A stretch of DNA of 64,000 nucleotides. It comes from Pseudoalteromonas viridis. Lineage in GTDB: Bacteria > Pseudomonadota > Gammaproteobacteria > Enterobacterales > Alteromonadaceae. Below, piece after piece: positions 52,435 to 63,218 of the stretch. Made by a program: the position numbers and the translations under genes. Within the stretch, counting starts at the first letter, position 1, and each line of letters begins with the position of its first letter. Where the stretch lies: the NCBI RefSeq assembly GCF_017742995.1, contig NZ_CP072425.1:2046001-2110000 (forward strand), given 5' to 3'. The notes under the pieces were generated by a model, which was given only the letters and a program-made list of their open reading frames with translations, was not told the DNA's origin and searched no databases.

Positions 52435-52989
52435 ATGGATTTTTATACAGCTTTTAGTTATGTCACGCTTCCATTCCTATTGGTGGCCCTGGCTTATACA
52501 TGGAAGTATGAGAGCTCACGGTATTTCCTACTCTTTATGACGGGTCTGGAAATCATCGATATCGCTTTATATAAGGTTAGTTATACCTGGACGACACATT
52601 TGTACTTGTACAATATGGTGACTTGCTTATTGTTTTTGGTACCTATTATCTATCGAAATCGTATTGCGTATGCCTTGCACGAGATGACTGGAATATCTTT
52701 CTTTTATCGTGTTTATAAGAATCATCATTTGTCGGTGCAAGAGATAGGTTTTATTCTCTTATACGTTGTAGATCTTATTTTAGCGGCGTTTAATTATCTT
52801 GAGGTTTGGCTATACAAATTTTATGTGATTGATGGTTGGATCATGAGCAATAGCGTGCGCAACTTTATATTGATCACCTTGAATTTGCTGATGTGTTGTG
52901 GTTTGTTAACCTATTTACTCAAAACCCCGGCTAGGGAGCGGTTTTACAAGGAGCATGGTGAGAGCTATACATCTGACTCACTTAAATAG
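52435..52989 (+). CDS. Five-helix membrane protein of unknown function
   Basis: A 184-residue polytopic protein with about five hydrophobic helices (AFSYVTLPFLLVALAYTW; FLLFMTGLEIIDIALY; LYNMVTCLLFLVPIIY; IGFILLYVVDLILAAFNYL; FILITLNLLMCCGLLTYLL) and a polar C-terminus. Aromatic-rich loops contain FFYRVYKNHHLS. GAGGAG is seven bases before the ATG. The gene is clearly more AT-rich than its surroundings, which suggests acquisition. No family recognised. It is co-transcribed with the XRE regulator and followed by the double-glycine peptide gene. Confidence 0.7.
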   Translation: MDFYTAFSYVTLPFLLVALAYTWKYESSRYFLLFMTGLEIIDIALYKVSYTWTTHLYLYNMVTCLLFLVPIIYRNRIAYALHEMTGISFFYRVYKNHHLSVQEIGFILLYVVDLILAAFNYLEVWLYKFYVIDGWIMSNSVRNFILITLNLLMCCGLLTYLLKTPARERFYKEHGESYTSDSLK

Positions 52990-53060
52990 CCAGTGATAGT
53001 CAAATCAGATATGCGCTTATGAGAGCGCATATCTGGCGACTCGTTGTTAACTATTGGAGT

Positions 53061-53089
53061 TTGCCATTGTGCACAAAAGTGTGTATTAA
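53061..53089 (+). promoter_or_regulatory. Probable promoter of the double-glycine peptide gene
   Basis: TTGCCA (53061-53066) and TATTAA (53084-53089) are exactly 17 bases apart and lie about 60 bases before the peptide start, so the peptide can be transcribed on its own. Confidence 0.55.
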
Positions 53090-53151
53090 TAATTTCATCA
53101 TACGGTGATTAACCGGATGAGATATGCAATCAAAAGCGAGGAAGCGTTGGT

Positions 53152-53268
53152 ATGAAAAAAATCAGTAAAACAGAATTGTTACAAGTACATGGAGGTAGTC
53201 CGAGAAGCCCTGGTGATCGTGATGTGCCACCCAGAAGGCAGCCAATTGAGAAGCCCTCCAAGTTGTAA
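53152..53268 (+). CDS. 38-residue peptide with double-glycine leader and Pro/Arg-rich core
   Basis: The start ATG has a strong GAGGAAG site eight bases upstream. The product begins MKKISKTELLQVHGG, which has the pattern of a double-glycine leader (hydrophobic L9, L10, V12 and GG at 14-15) used by bacteriocins, microcins and peptide pheromones processed by C39-type ABC exporters. The remaining 23 residues have six Pro, four Arg and two Lys (SPRSPGDRDVPPRRQPIEKP, then SKL) and no Cys. No exporter, immunity gene or modification enzyme with clear homology is in the window; the XRE regulator and membrane protein just upstream are the only candidates for partners. Expression and processing are inference. 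Confidence 0.6.
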   Translation: MKKISKTELLQVHGGSPRSPGDRDVPPRRQPIEKPSKL

Positions 53269-53483
53269 TGGCTTTTAACCTGTTAGCCCCCGTGTCAGGC
53301 CCTTGCTCATTGTTTGTTGGGGGGTCAGTAGGCTCATTTAATTACCATCTTCGGGGCTATTCGGTTACCGGCTAATGTACGGGTATCAGACTGGCGGTAA
53401 AAGTGTTTTACTGCCAGTCGTTCATTCACGCCCAGGTTAAGCGGTCAGTGTGCCAATTCCATTCAGTCATCATCCTGTAAAAA

Positions 53484-53512
53484 AACTGCGCTAGCGCAAG
53501 CAATTTTTTTTC
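53484..53512. terminator. Palindromic terminator-like element
   Basis: TGCGCTAGCGCA flanked by an A-run before and eight T after. The stem has almost no loop, so efficiency is doubtful. Confidence 0.4.
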
Positions 53513-53634
53513 TACTCAGCTAAAATACTCGGTTATACGTTATTCTCAGCCGTGCTGTCTGATGGGGTGCTTGTATTGGTGCCTTTTACACTCAGGTTTG
53601 TGCGGTGTTCTTTGCTCAATGACACGGGGTTTGT

Positions 53635-54198
53635 ATGTCTGACAAGTGCTATATCACGGCGCAACAATTACTTGAAGATTCATTTCGACTGGCGGCTCAG
53701 GTTTATGAAGACGGCTTTCGTCCTGACTTTATTATCGGCATTTGGCGTGGTGGTGCGCCTATCGGGATTGCGGTTCAGGAATACTATGATTACAAGGGCA
53801 TAGAAACAGACCACATTGCGGTGCGTACGTCGTCTTACTATGGTATTGGCAAGCAGTCTAAAGAGATCAAAGTACACGGTTTGCATTACATTGTTGAGAA
53901 CGCCAATGCGGGCGACTCTTTGCTGATTGTGGACGATGTGTTTGATTCGGGTCGCAGTATTTATGCGCTGCGTGAAAAACTCGAAGAACTGATGCGCCTG
54001 AACCTGCCAAAAGACATTCGTGTTGCCTGTCCTTACTACAAGCCAACCAATAAAAAAGTGCCGATGACGCCGGATTACTTTATCCATGAGTCGGACGAGT
54101 GGCTGGTCTTCCCCCATGAATTATCTGGATTAACGCCGGATGAGCTGATCGCGGGCAAATCTGACCTGGCTAACATCAAAGAGCTGTTTACTAAGTAA
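53635..54198 (+). CDS. Purine-type phosphoribosyltransferase
   Basis: A 187-residue type I phosphoribosyltransferase. The PRPP loop is LLIVDDVFDSGRSIYAL (about residues 96-112). IGIWRGGAPIGIAVQEYY carries the pyrophosphate-binding part, and DEWLVFPHEL lies near the base-binding end. Related proteins are called hypoxanthine or xanthine-guanine phosphoribosyltransferases; the base is not certain. Its place near gsk, tadA and purL fits purine salvage. Confidence 0.83.
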   Translation: MSDKCYITAQQLLEDSFRLAAQVYEDGFRPDFIIGIWRGGAPIGIAVQEYYDYKGIETDHIAVRTSSYYGIGKQSKEIKVHGLHYIVENANAGDSLLIVDDVFDSGRSIYALREKLEELMRLNLPKDIRVACPYYKPTNKKVPMTPDYFIHESDEWLVFPHELSGLTPDELIAGKSDLANIKELFTK

Positions 54199-54220
54199 AA
54201 CAGACGCCAGTTGCATTGTG

Positions 54221-54255
54221 AAAGCCGCACCGGCAAACGCCCGTGCGGCTTTTTT
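54221..54255 (+). terminator. Terminator after the phosphoribosyltransferase gene
   Basis: AAAGCCGCAC and GTGCGGCTTT form a ten-pair stem with a twelve-base loop and a T-run. Confidence 0.9.
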
Positions 54256-54314
54256 GTGGGTGCAAATCTGTTACACTCGCGCTATTGTGCTTTTTGATAT
54301 GATGTTTGCTCTCT

Positions 54315-55244
54315 ATGACTAACGCTACGCCCGATTATCAGGCTATTTTGCAACAGGTTGCACAGCAAGTGCAGCCCCTGTCTCACAGAGGAAAGGTGGC
54401 CGATTACATTCCCGCGCTTGCCGAGCAGTCACTGGGTCAGTTTGCCATTGCATTACATACCGCCGACGGGCAAACCTTTAGTGCCGGTCACTGTGCCAAT
54501 CGATTTACCATTCAGTCTGTTTCTAAGGTGATGACCCTGACGCTGGCATTGCAGCGTTATGGCGACGAGCTGTGGCAGCGGGTGGGCAAAGAGCCGTCGG
54601 GCACCGCATTTAACTCCCTGACTCAGCTGGAGTTTGAAAATGGTATTCCCCGCAATCCCTTTATCAATGCCGGTGCCATCGTAACCTGCGATGCCTTATT
54701 CAGCCGCCTGAGTGCACCTATCCACACTATGCTGGAGAGCTACCGCAGCCATACCGCAAACCCTAAGGTGGGCATTAACAAGGTGGTGGCACAGTCTGAA
54801 TACGACCATCGCTATCGTAATGCGGCCATGGCCTATCTGATGAAATCATTCGGCAACTTTGATAATCAGGTTGAAGAAGTGCTGTGGTCGTATTTTAACT
54901 TTTGTGCCATTGAGCTGAATGTATGTGAACTGGCGCAGGCGTTTTCTTATCTTTCAACCGGCGGTATCTGTCAGCAAAGCGGTCAGCGGGTACTCAGTGC
55001 AAGGCAGACCCAGCAGCTTAATTCTTTGTTGTTCACCAGTGGCTTGTACGACGCCGCCGGAGACTTTGCCTATCGGGTAGGCATGCCGGGTAAATCCGGA
55101 GTGTCGGGCACCATTATCGCGGTGGCACCAGAGCGCTTTACGGTGGCAGTGTGGTCGCCGGGGTTAGACAAAGTGGGTAATTCAGTGGCCGGTATTGCGG
55201 CGCTGGAGTTGCTGGCTGAAAAGCTGGGCACCGCGTTGTTTTAA
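54315..55244 (+). CDS. glsA: Glutaminase
   Basis: A 309-residue beta-lactamase-fold glutaminase (glutamine to glutamate plus ammonia). The catalytic Ser-x-x-Lys is in FTIQSVSKVMTLTLAL, with NPFINAGAIVTCDALF and GVSGTIIAVAPERFTVAVWS also conserved. Length equals GlsB of E. coli (308). The ribosome site is weak; I use the ATG at 54315 rather than TTG at 54306. Confidence 0.95.
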   Translation: MTNATPDYQAILQQVAQQVQPLSHRGKVADYIPALAEQSLGQFAIALHTADGQTFSAGHCANRFTIQSVSKVMTLTLALQRYGDELWQRVGKEPSGTAFNSLTQLEFENGIPRNPFINAGAIVTCDALFSRLSAPIHTMLESYRSHTANPKVGINKVVAQSEYDHRYRNAAMAYLMKSFGNFDNQVEEVLWSYFNFCAIELNVCELAQAFSYLSTGGICQQSGQRVLSARQTQQLNSLLFTSGLYDAAGDFAYRVGMPGKSGVSGTIIAVAPERFTVAVWSPGLDKVGNSVAGIAALELLAEKLGTALF

Positions 55245-55260
55245 CCGAGCGCAGAGACAT

Positions 55261-55290
55261 AAAAAATGGGAGCCTCGGCTCCCATTTTTT
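55261..55290. terminator. Bidirectional terminator between glsA and gsk
   Basis: AAAAAATGGGAGCC, loop TC, GGCTCCCATTTTTT: a perfect stem with A- and T-runs between convergent genes. Confidence 0.93.
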
Positions 55291-55295
55291 ATTGC

Positions 55296-56600
55296 TTACT
55301 GATCCCAGTAGGTCTGTTCCAGCGAGTCTTCTCGCTCTGGCAATCCACGCGACAGGCGCGGCGAATGCTGAACTAAGACTTCGTAGCTGGCACGGTTAGC
55401 ATATTTGCTGATCTGCGCCAGTGAAGAATAGGTAATGGCATGCTGTTCATGCTTGGCCGAGTTAGGCACGTTGAGCTTATGGTAGACATTGGCTGATAAG
55501 TCGTGCAGTACCGCAGCCAGCGCACAATCTCCGGCACCATTGGTGTTTTTAATGGTGTCTGGTCCACCCATGTAAGGGGCAGTGTGGCTGTATGCTTTGA
55601 TTGGCTGTTTACAGGCACTGCGGCGCATGGCGCGGGAGAACTCATACTGGTTGAATTCAGGAATGGCCCCTGGCAGCAGCGGATATTCGGTTTCGCGTTT
55701 TTTCTCTTCGTCCACGTAACCGGCCATAAACAGGCCCTTTGGTCCGGCGGTACAGATCACTAAGTCGACCCAGTCCAACGCTTTGTCGGCGGCCAGCAGT
55801 GGATCGTCAAAACCTGTGATGGCTTCGCCTTCTTCCTCGTTCATGGCCAGAATATCGACGTGTTTTTCAACGAATTCTGCCCACCACGCGGGGTCTTGTT
55901 CAATCAGGAACTTAGTGCCTAACGTCAATACCACAGGCACACCGGCATCATTGGCATACTTCACCGCCTGCATGGTTGCCTGTGTCATGGTTTCTTCGCC
56001 TGAGGTACGCATCAGATAGGCGCTGATCACCAAAGCGGAGGCGTGTTCAATCAACGACTTGTCGATAGACTCTGGTTTCAGGTGGTTCATCATACCGGCG
56101 CTGATCGCGAAGGTACGTTCGCCACTGTCGTCAATCAGGGTAAAGCAACGGCCGATGGGACCGGGCACAGGTTGCAGGTAATCAAGATCGACGCGGCTGG
56201 AGGTGTTACACAAAAACTTATAGGCATAGCTGCCTATTTGAATGTTTTCGCTCATTACGCCCAACAATACCGAGCGGCTATCCGCCAGCACGGAGTAGTT
56301 GTGCATGGTATTGCCTATGGTGCCGCCAGCAAATTCATAGTCAATCATGTCATCACGTTTCAGGCGGTCATAGAGCGCATTGGTGACATCATTGTCTATC
56401 ACTTGAGACATACCGCGTTGCAGCCCAAACTCATCAAGGAAGGCCTGATCAACCTTAGCTTCGATATCTACTACGATTTGGTCAATACCACAAATGTAGT
56501 TGCGTTTAAGTCGATCAACGACATGTAACTGGTTAATTATGGGGTCTTTATCTTCGACTGGAAAATAATGTTTATGTCTTCTGCGGCCCGGAAATTTCAT
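55296..56600 (-). CDS. gsk: Inosine/guanosine kinase
   Basis: A 434-residue PfkB-family nucleoside kinase. N-terminal KFPGRRRHKHYFPVEDKDPI is the Gsk signature, the sugar-binding part has GGTIGNTMHNYSVL, and the catalytic anion hole is NGAGDCALAAVLHDL (about residues 358-372). Phosphorylates inosine and guanosine for purine salvage. Confidence 0.95.
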   Translation of the reverse strand: MKFPGRRRHKHYFPVEDKDPIINQLHVVDRLKRNYICGIDQIVVDIEAKVDQAFLDEFGLQRGMSQVIDNDVTNALYDRLKRDDMIDYEFAGGTIGNTMHNYSVLADSRSVLLGVMSENIQIGSYAYKFLCNTSSRVDLDYLQPVPGPIGRCFTLIDDSGERTFAISAGMMNHLKPESIDKSLIEHASALVISAYLMRTSGEETMTQATMQAVKYANDAGVPVVLTLGTKFLIEQDPAWWAEFVEKHVDILAMNEEEGEAITGFDDPLLAADKALDWVDLVICTAGPKGLFMAGYVDEEKKRETEYPLLPGAIPEFNQYEFSRAMRRSACKQPIKAYSHTAPYMGGPDTIKNTNGAGDCALAAVLHDLSANVYHKLNVPNSAKHEQHAITYSSLAQISKYANRASYEVLVQHSPRLSRGLPEREDSLEQTYWDQ

Positions 56601-56737
56601 GTTTTACCCGTGTGTGTTGAGCTCGTCAAATAAAAAAAGCGGCGAATTATAGCTTAAATTGATATCAATGAGCCATGGCAATTTGCTAATTTTAGCAATA
56701 TAACTGTCACAGTGCGCAGTTCGCGACAATACGCTAG

Positions 56738-57447
<710 letters not shown>

Positions 57448-57565
57448 CGTAACCTCCATTTTTAGTGAGAGAACAACTACGCGCGACAGCTATATCGTAA
57501 TAGTGTGTCAGCCTGATGACAGGCGCTGAAATTCACACCGGATACCTAACTGGACGCCTTGCAGA

Positions 57566-58954
57566 TCAGTGAGCGGGTTGCTCTGTGTCCGTATTGGCTT
57601 GAAGGGCCCCATTTTCGTCTAACCAGATCAGGGCGTCGTAGTACCGGCGAATATTATCTACATAAGTTACTGCCACATCGCCGCGCGCATATCCATATTT
57701 AGTCTTTCGATAGTAGCGCTTTTTAGTCAGCAGTGGTAGTCGTTTTTTCACCTCTGCCCAGCTGGTTGCATCGCCGCCCTGACGCAGGGTCAGCTTACGC
57801 GCGTCATTCACATGACCCCACCCAACGTTATACGCAGCCAGGGCAAACCAGGTTCTGTCTGGTGCGCTGATCTGTTTGGGGATGCGGTTAATGAGCTTAC
57901 GCAAATAGCGTGCGCCGCCACGAATGTTTTGCTCGGGTTTCAGTCGATGGGTTACGCCCACCTGCTTGGCTGTGCGTTGAGTCAGCATCATGATCCCGCG
58001 TACGCCGGTGGGCGATTTAGCTCTGGGGTTCCACATCGATTCCTGATAGCTCAGCGCGGCCAGTAATCGCCAGTCGAGCTGATGTTGCTCTGCGTACTGC
58101 ATAAACCAGTCCTGATATTTGGGTAGCGTGGTTTTGCTTGCCTCAACAAACGCGAGGGTATTGACGTAATTAAAGCGCTGAACATGACCAAAGTACTTTT
58201 CTTCGAGCGCCGCCAGCTGTGCAGATTGTTGCATTCGGGCAAAGAATGGCGGCAGCAGAGCATACAAAGAATCGTCCTGGTCGTTACGCAGGACCCAGGC
58301 AACCGGATCGGCCTGAGTGACGGAAAAGGCAATACTGACATTGGGGTGATAGCGCCGAAACAGCGCCAGTGAGTGAGAGTCGACCACAGTGTATTGTATG
58401 TCGCCGTCGATGATCCCTTGCAGCAGCTCTTCCTGATCCCGGTCATCCACACTTTGCCAGCTGAGTTCGGGATACTGCTGCTGAGCCACCTGCAACGAGA
58501 TCACATGGTGGCTGTTAGCCAGAACGGTGACCGGGCCGGTTAACTGGGCAAAGTTACGTGGTCGGGTATTGCCTTGCTTAAATACCAGCTTTTGGCTGAT
58601 CTCCCGATAGCTGGGACCAAACCGAAAATGCTCGGCACGCTGTGGGTGGTAAGTGAGTCCGGCTGCGGCAATGTCCAGGTCGCCACTTTGCAGCCGCTCA
58701 AACAGTTTTTTCAGGCTGAAAAAGGGCACTATCTGTAGCTCAACCCCCAGCTCATTGGCAAACTGCTCAGCCAGCTCGTATTCAAACCCCTGTTCACCGC
58801 CAATGCCCTGATAAAAGGTGGCGGGCCCAACTAAAGTGCCAATGCGGATCGCTTGCTGCGCTTTGATCTTTTGTAGTTGTGTAGCAGGCATTTTTTCGCA
58901 GCTGCTTAACAACAGCAGCATGCACAGTACCAGCACAGAGGAAAGCAAACGCAT
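57566..58954 (-). CDS. mltF: MltF, membrane-bound lytic transglycosylase F
   Basis: A 462-residue lipoprotein (MRLLSSVLVLCMLLLLSSCE, lipobox LSSC). Residues about 25-245 are a type-2 binding-protein-like regulatory domain (IRIGTLVGPATFYQGIGGEQ; DIAAAGLTYHPQRAEHF). The C-terminal part is a lysozyme-like transglycosylase with the catalytic Glu in ALSYQESMWNPRAKSPTGVR and AAYNVGWGHV. It cleaves peptidoglycan from the outer membrane. I start at 58954; the frame opens further to 59002. Confidence 0.93.
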   Translation of the reverse strand: MRLLSSVLVLCMLLLLSSCEKMPATQLQKIKAQQAIRIGTLVGPATFYQGIGGEQGFEYELAEQFANELGVELQIVPFFSLKKLFERLQSGDLDIAAAGLTYHPQRAEHFRFGPSYREISQKLVFKQGNTRPRNFAQLTGPVTVLANSHHVISLQVAQQQYPELSWQSVDDRDQEELLQGIIDGDIQYTVVDSHSLALFRRYHPNVSIAFSVTQADPVAWVLRNDQDDSLYALLPPFFARMQQSAQLAALEEKYFGHVQRFNYVNTLAFVEASKTTLPKYQDWFMQYAEQHQLDWRLLAALSYQESMWNPRAKSPTGVRGIMMLTQRTAKQVGVTHRLKPEQNIRGGARYLRKLINRIPKQISAPDRTWFALAAYNVGWGHVNDARKLTLRQGGDATSWAEVKKRLPLLTKKRYYRKTKYGYARGDVAVTYVDNIRRYYDALIWLDENGALQANTDTEQPAH

Positions 58955-59061
58955 AAGTGACCTTTTGACTCCGGGTTTAACTAGGGTGACAGAGGCTTCC
59001 ATGCTCGCAATTAACGGCGCTTTTGTGAAGGGGCTTTTTTTCGATAATTGCTAAATTTGAG

Positions 59062-59090
59062 TTAAATAAGGAGGCCAAATCGACTATAAT
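59062..59090 (+). promoter_or_regulatory. Probable purL promoter
   Basis: TATAAT (59085-59090) is perfect; a weak TTAAAT lies 17 bases upstream. I could not find a convincing PurR operator in the 130 bases between mltF and purL. Confidence 0.6.
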
Positions 59091-59137
59091 GGCGGCCCAA
59101 AATATCGTTCAATCCTTAACCCCGGATGAAAATACCT

Positions 59138-62100
59138 ATGTTGATCCTACGTGGTGCACCTGCACTTTCTGATTTCAAAGTTCAAAAAATCCTTAAAAGC
59201 TGTAACGATGCGCAATTGCCAGTCACTGGCGTGTATGCCGAGTTCATGCATTTTGCCGATCTGACAGCGGAACTTTCTGAGTCTGAACTGGACAAGCTGA
59301 GCAAGCTTTTAAAGTACGGCCCGACCATTGCCGAACATGCGCCTGAAGGAACCCTGATCTTAGTGACGCCGCGAATTGGCACAATTTCGCCATGGGCTTC
59401 AAAAGCCACAGACATTGCCAACAACTGTGGTCTGGATAAAGTACACCGCGTAGAGCGTGGTATTGCCTACTATGTTGAGGGCGCGCTGAGCGCAGAGCAG
59501 ACAGCTGATGTAGCTAAGCTATTGCACGACCGCATGACCGAGTCAGTACACAGCAAACTGGAAGATGCGGGGCAGTTATTCCGCGTAGAAGAGCCGCGCC
59601 CAATGTCATCTGTAGACATTCTTGGCGGTGGCCGTGAAGCACTTGTGACTGCAAACGTAGAACAAGGCTTCGCATTAGCGGATGACGAAATTGACTACCT
59701 GGTTGAAAACTTCACAAAACTAGGTCGTAACCCGAACGACATCGAGCTATTCATGTTCGCACAGGCGAACTCTGAGCACTGTCGTCACAAAATTTTCAAC
59801 GCCGACTGGACAATCGACGGCGTAGAGCAGCCAAAGTCGCTGTTCAAAATGATCAAAAATACTTACGAGACGCACCCAGAAAACGTACTGTCTGCTTATA
59901 AAGATAACGCAGCGGTTATGAAGGGCTCTAAAGCGGGTCGTTTCTTCCCAAATAAAGACGGTGAGTACAGCTACAATCAGGAAAACATCGAGATCCTGAT
60001 GAAGGTAGAAACCCACAACCACCCAACAGCGATTGCACCATTCTCTGGCGCATCAACCGGTTCTGGTGGTGAAATTCGTGACGAAGGCGCAACCGGCCGT
60101 GGTTCTAAGCCAAAAGCGGGTCTGGTTGGTTTTACTGTCTCTAACCTGCGTATTCCGGGCTTTGAGCAGCCGTGGGAAAGCAACTTCGGCAAGCCTGGCC
60201 GTATCGTTGATGCACTCGACATCATGATCGACGGCCCGCTAGGTGGCGCGGCGTTTAACAACGAATTTGGTCGTCCAAACCTGTTGGGTTACTTCCGTAC
60301 ATACGAAGAAAAAGTTAACAGCCATAACGGCGAAGAAGTGCGTGGTTACCACAAGCCAATCATGCTGGCAGGTGGTCTGGGTAACATCCGTACTGAGCAC
60401 GTGCAAAAAGGCGAAATCCCGGTTGGCGCTAAGCTAATCGCACTGGGTGGCCCGGCGATGAACATCGGCCTGGGTGGCGGTGCTGCCTCATCCATGGCTT
60501 CTGGTCAGTCAAACGAAGACCTAGACTTTGCTTCGGTACAGCGTGAAAACCCAGAGATGGAACGTCGTTGTCAGGAAGTGATCGACAAGTGCTGGCAGCT
60601 TGGCGACGAAAACCCTATTGCGTTTATCCACGATGTGGGCGCAGGTGGTCTTTCAAACGCTTTCCCTGAGCTGGTAGACGACGGTGGCCGTGGCGGTAAA
60701 TTCCAGCTGCGTAACATCCCGAACGATGAGCCGGGCATGGCACCACACGAGATCTGGTGTAACGAATCACAAGAACGTTACGTGCTTGCCGTAGCAGCAG
60801 AAGACTTCGCACGTTTCGAAGAAATCTGTAAGCGTGAGCGCGCACAATACGCCGTTATCGGTGAAGCAACTGAAGAGCGCCATCTAACCGTTGCGGACAG
60901 CCACTTTGATAACAACCCGGTAGACCTTCCACTCGAAGTACTACTTGGTAAAGCACCTAAAATGCACCGTGACGTTGAGTCAAAGCAAGTTGAAGGCCAA
61001 GCACTTAACACTGACAGCATCGACGTTGAAGAAGCAGCTAAGCGCTTACTTCGTCTGCCGACGATTGCTGAGAAAACCTTCCTTATCACCATTGGTGACC
61101 GTACGGTAACAGGCCTGGTGGCGCGTGACCAAATGGTTGGCCCCTGGCAGGTACCAGTTGCAAACTGTGCAGTAACAGCAGCTGCGTTTGATACTTACCA
61201 CGGTGAAGCCATGTCAATGGGTGAGCGTACACCTGCGGCACTGCTAAACTATGGTGCATCGGCACGTTTAGCCGTCGCGGAAGCATTAACTAACATTGCT
61301 GGCGCAAATATTGGTGGTCTTGAGAACATCAAGCTGTCTGCAAACTGGATGGCTGCAGCGGGTCACCCGGGTGAAGACGCAGGTCTTTACGAAGCGGTTA
61401 AAGCGGTAGGTGAAGAGCTGTGTCCAGCACTTGGCCTAACCATTCCGGTGGGTAAAGACTCCATGTCAATGAAGACCACGTGGCAAGACAACGGTGAAGA
61501 CAAAGCGGTAACAGCACCACTTTCTTTGATCATCACTGCATTTGGCCGTGTTGAAGACATTCGTAAAACAGTCACACCTCAGCTTCGCACTGATAAAGGC
61601 GACTCAAGCCTGATCCTGGTGGATTTAGGTGCAGGTCAAAACCGCATGGGTGCATCAAGCCTGGCACAGGTTTACAAGCAACTGGGTGACAAGACGCCTG
61701 ACGTTGATAGCCCTGAGCTGTTAAAAGGCTTCTACAATGCAATGCAAGCACTTGTGGCTGACGAGAAGCTACTGGCTTACCACGACCGTTCAGACGGTGG
61801 TTTATTCACAACAGTCGCTGAGATGGCCTTCGCAGGTCACACCGGTGTGACAGTAAACCTGGATAGCCTGACAGGCTCTGACATCGAAGCGCTTTACAAC
61901 GAAGAGCTGGGTGCCGTTATTCAGGTTCGCAACTCCGACCTTGCAGCAGTTGAAGCTGTGTTAGCTGACAACGGCCTTGCGGCAATCAGCCACACTATCG
62001 GTGCACTAAACACAGAAGATAAAGTGATCTTCAACCGTGGCGGCGAAGCCGTACTTGCCAATACCCGAACTGAACTACGTACTATCTGGGCAGAAACCAC

Positions 62101-63022
62101 GTATAAGATGCAAGCCCTGCGTGATAACCCTGAGTGTGCTAAGCAAGAATTTGATGCGAAATTTGACGAGAAAGATCCAGGTCTTAACGTAAAACTGAGC
62201 TTCGACCTAAACGAAGACGTAGCAGCACCTTACATTGCAACCGGTGCTAAGCCTAAGATGGCTATCCTACGTGAGCAAGGCGTTAACTCGCACGTTGAAA
62301 TGGCAGCCGCCTTTAACCGTGCAGGTTTTGCAGCGGTAGATGTACACATGAGTGACATCCTGGAAGGTCGCTTGACGCTAGACCAGTTCAAAGGCCTTGT
62401 AGCATGTGGTGGTTTCTCGTACGGTGACGTACTGGGTGCCGGTGAGGGTTGGGCTAAGTCAATCCTGTTCAATGACATGGCACGCGACCAGTTCCAAACC
62501 TTCTTTGAGCGCCAGGACACCTTCAGCTTAGGTGTGTGTAACGGCTGTCAGATGCTATCAACTCTGAAAGAGCTTATCCCTGGCACTGAGCACTGGCCAC
62601 GTTTTGTAACCAATAAGTCAGAGCGTTTTGAAGCACGCTTCAGCCTGGTTGAAGTACAAGAAAGCCCGTCTGTATTCTTCCAGGGCATGGCGGGCTCTCG
62701 TATGCCAATCGCAGTCTCTCACGGTGAAGGCCATGCTGAGTTTGCCAACGAGGCGGCAGTTAAGGCGGCACTTGAGTCTGGCACCGTAGCCGTTCAATAC
62801 GTTGATAACTTTGGTAAGCCAACCACGCAATACCCGAACAACCCGAATGGTTCACCAGAAGGGATCACAGGTATTACCTCAACGGATGGTCGTGCAACCG
62901 TGATGATGCCACACCCAGAGCGTGTATTCCGTGCCGTGGCTAACTCTTGGCACCCGGACGAGTGGAAAGAAGATAGCCCGTGGATGCGCATGTTCCGCAA
63001 CGCTAGAAAGAATATCGGCTAA
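59138..63022 (+). CDS. purL: PurL, phosphoribosylformylglycinamidine synthase
   Basis: A 1294-residue large-type FGAM synthase, fourth step of purine synthesis, using glutamine and ATP. In order: N-terminal PurS-like domain, linker, FGAM synthetase with [15 protein letters not shown] and [20 protein letters not shown], and a C-terminal glutaminase with nucleophile Cys in [10 protein letters not shown] and His/Glu in [10 protein letters not shown] use the ATG at 59138 ([11 protein letters not shown], matching the family); another lies at 59126. Codon choice is that of a highly expressed gene. A diverged copy of its last codons lies just downstream. Confidence 0.97.
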   Translation: MLILRGAPALSDFKVQKILKSCNDAQLPVTGVYAEFMHFADLTAELSESELDKLSKLLKYGPTIAEHAPEGTLILVTPRIGTISPWASKATDIANNCGLDKVHRVERGIAYYVEGALSAEQTADVAKLLHDRMTESVHSKLEDAGQLFRVEEPRPMSSVDILGGGREALVTANVEQGFALADDEIDYLVENFTKLGRNPNDIELFMFAQANSEHCRHKIFNADWTIDGVEQPKSLFKMIKNTYETHPENVLSAYKDNAAVMKGSKAGRFFPNKDGEYSYNQENIEILMKVETHNHPTAIAPFSGASTGSGGEIRDEGATGRGSKPKAGLVGFTVSNLRIPGFEQPWESNFGKPGRIVDALDIMIDGPLGGAAFNNEFGRPNLLGYFRTYEEKVNSHNGEEVRGYHKPIMLAGGLGNIRTEHVQKGEIPVGAKLIALGGPAMNIGLGGGAASSMASGQSNEDLDFASVQRENPEMERRCQEVIDKCWQLGDENPIAFIHDVGAGGLSNAFPELVDDGGRGGKFQLRNIPNDEPGMAPHEIWCNESQERYVLAVAAEDFARFEEICKRERAQYAVIGEATEERHLTVADSHFDNNPVDLPLEVLLGKAPKMHRDVESKQVEGQALNTDSIDVEEAAKRLLRLPTIAEKTFLITIGDRTVTGLVARDQMVGPWQVPVANCAVTAAAFDTYHGEAMSMGERTPAALLNYGASARLAVAEALTNIAGANIGGLENIKLSANWMAAAGHPGEDAGLYEAVKAVGEELCPALGLTIPVGKDSMSMKTTWQDNGEDKAVTAPLSLIITAFGRVEDIRKTVTPQLRTDKGDSSLILVDLGAGQNRMGASSLAQVYKQLGDKTPDVDSPELLKGFYNAMQALVADEKLLAYHDRSDGGLFTTVAEMAFAGHTGVTVNLDSLTGSDIEALYNEELGAVIQVRNSDLAAVEAVLADNGLAAISHTIGALNTEDKVIFNRGGEAVLANTRTELRTIWAETTYKMQALRDNPECAKQEFDAKFDEKDPGLNVKLSFDLNEDVAAPYIATGAKPKMAILREQGVNSHVEMAAAFNRAGFAAVDVHMSDILEGRLTLDQFKGLVACGGFSYGDVLGAGEGWAKSILFNDMARDQFQTFFERQDTFSLGVCNGCQMLSTLKELIPGTEHWPRFVTNKSERFEARFSLVEVQESPSVFFQGMAGSRMPIAVSHGEGHAEFANEAAVKAALESGTVAVQYVDNFGKPTTQYPNNPNGSPEGITGITSTDGRATVMMPHPERVFRAVANSWHPDEWKEDSPWMRMFRNARKNIG

Positions 63023-63037
63023 TTGTTTAGTTTGATG

Positions 63038-63066
63038 AAAAAGGTCACTTCGGTGACCTTTTTTTA
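63038..63066 (+). terminator. purL terminator, first copy
   Basis: AAGGTCAC, tetraloop TTCG, GTGACCTT with T-run, 16 bases after the purL stop. Confidence 0.92.
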
Positions 63067-63080
63067 TTGCTTGAATAAAG

Positions 63081-63171
63081 CTAACTCTTGGCAGCGATAC
63101 CCACGACAGGAGCGGAGAGGTGACAGCCCGTGGATGCGTATGTTCCGTAATGCACGTAAGAACGTGAGTTA
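63081..63171 (+). pseudogene. Diverged second copy of the purL 3' end
   Basis: CTAACTCTTGGCA at 63081 repeats the sequence at 62940. After a dissimilar patch (63094-63123) the frame resumes as [15 protein letters not shown] and stop, against [15 protein letters not shown] and stop in the real gene, with about one base in eight differing. It has no upstream coding part and is a fragment. Confidence 0.85.
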
Positions 63172-63191
63172 ATAAAGAACTCTTTAGTAAG

Positions 63192-63218
63192 AAAAAGGTC
63201 ACTTCGGTGGCCTTTTTT
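63192..63218 (+). terminator. purL terminator, second copy
   Basis: AAAAAGGTCAC, loop TTCG, GTGGCCTTTTTT: the same terminator as at 63038 with one G-T wobble; part of the duplicated segment. Confidence 0.88.

Larger units (their letters stand above)
52990..53634. other. 645-base region holding only a small peptide gene
   Basis: Apart from the 38-codon gene at 53152 and its promoter, I find one palindromic hairpin at 53484-53512 and no other coding signal. The segment after 53270 has scattered short inverted repeats (CCCCC near 53291, GGGGGG near 53320) of no clear purpose. Confidence 0.5.

Noticed and set aside
53552..53803. 83-codon frame overlapping the phosphoribosyltransferase start
   Set aside because: Out of frame with the conserved enzyme beginning at 53635 and without a ribosome site or recognisable product.
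59003..59137. PurR operator or purine riboswitch before purL
   Set aside because: I looked for ACGCAAACGTTTTCNT-like sites and an aptamer-like fold and found nothing convincing; only a promoter is supported.
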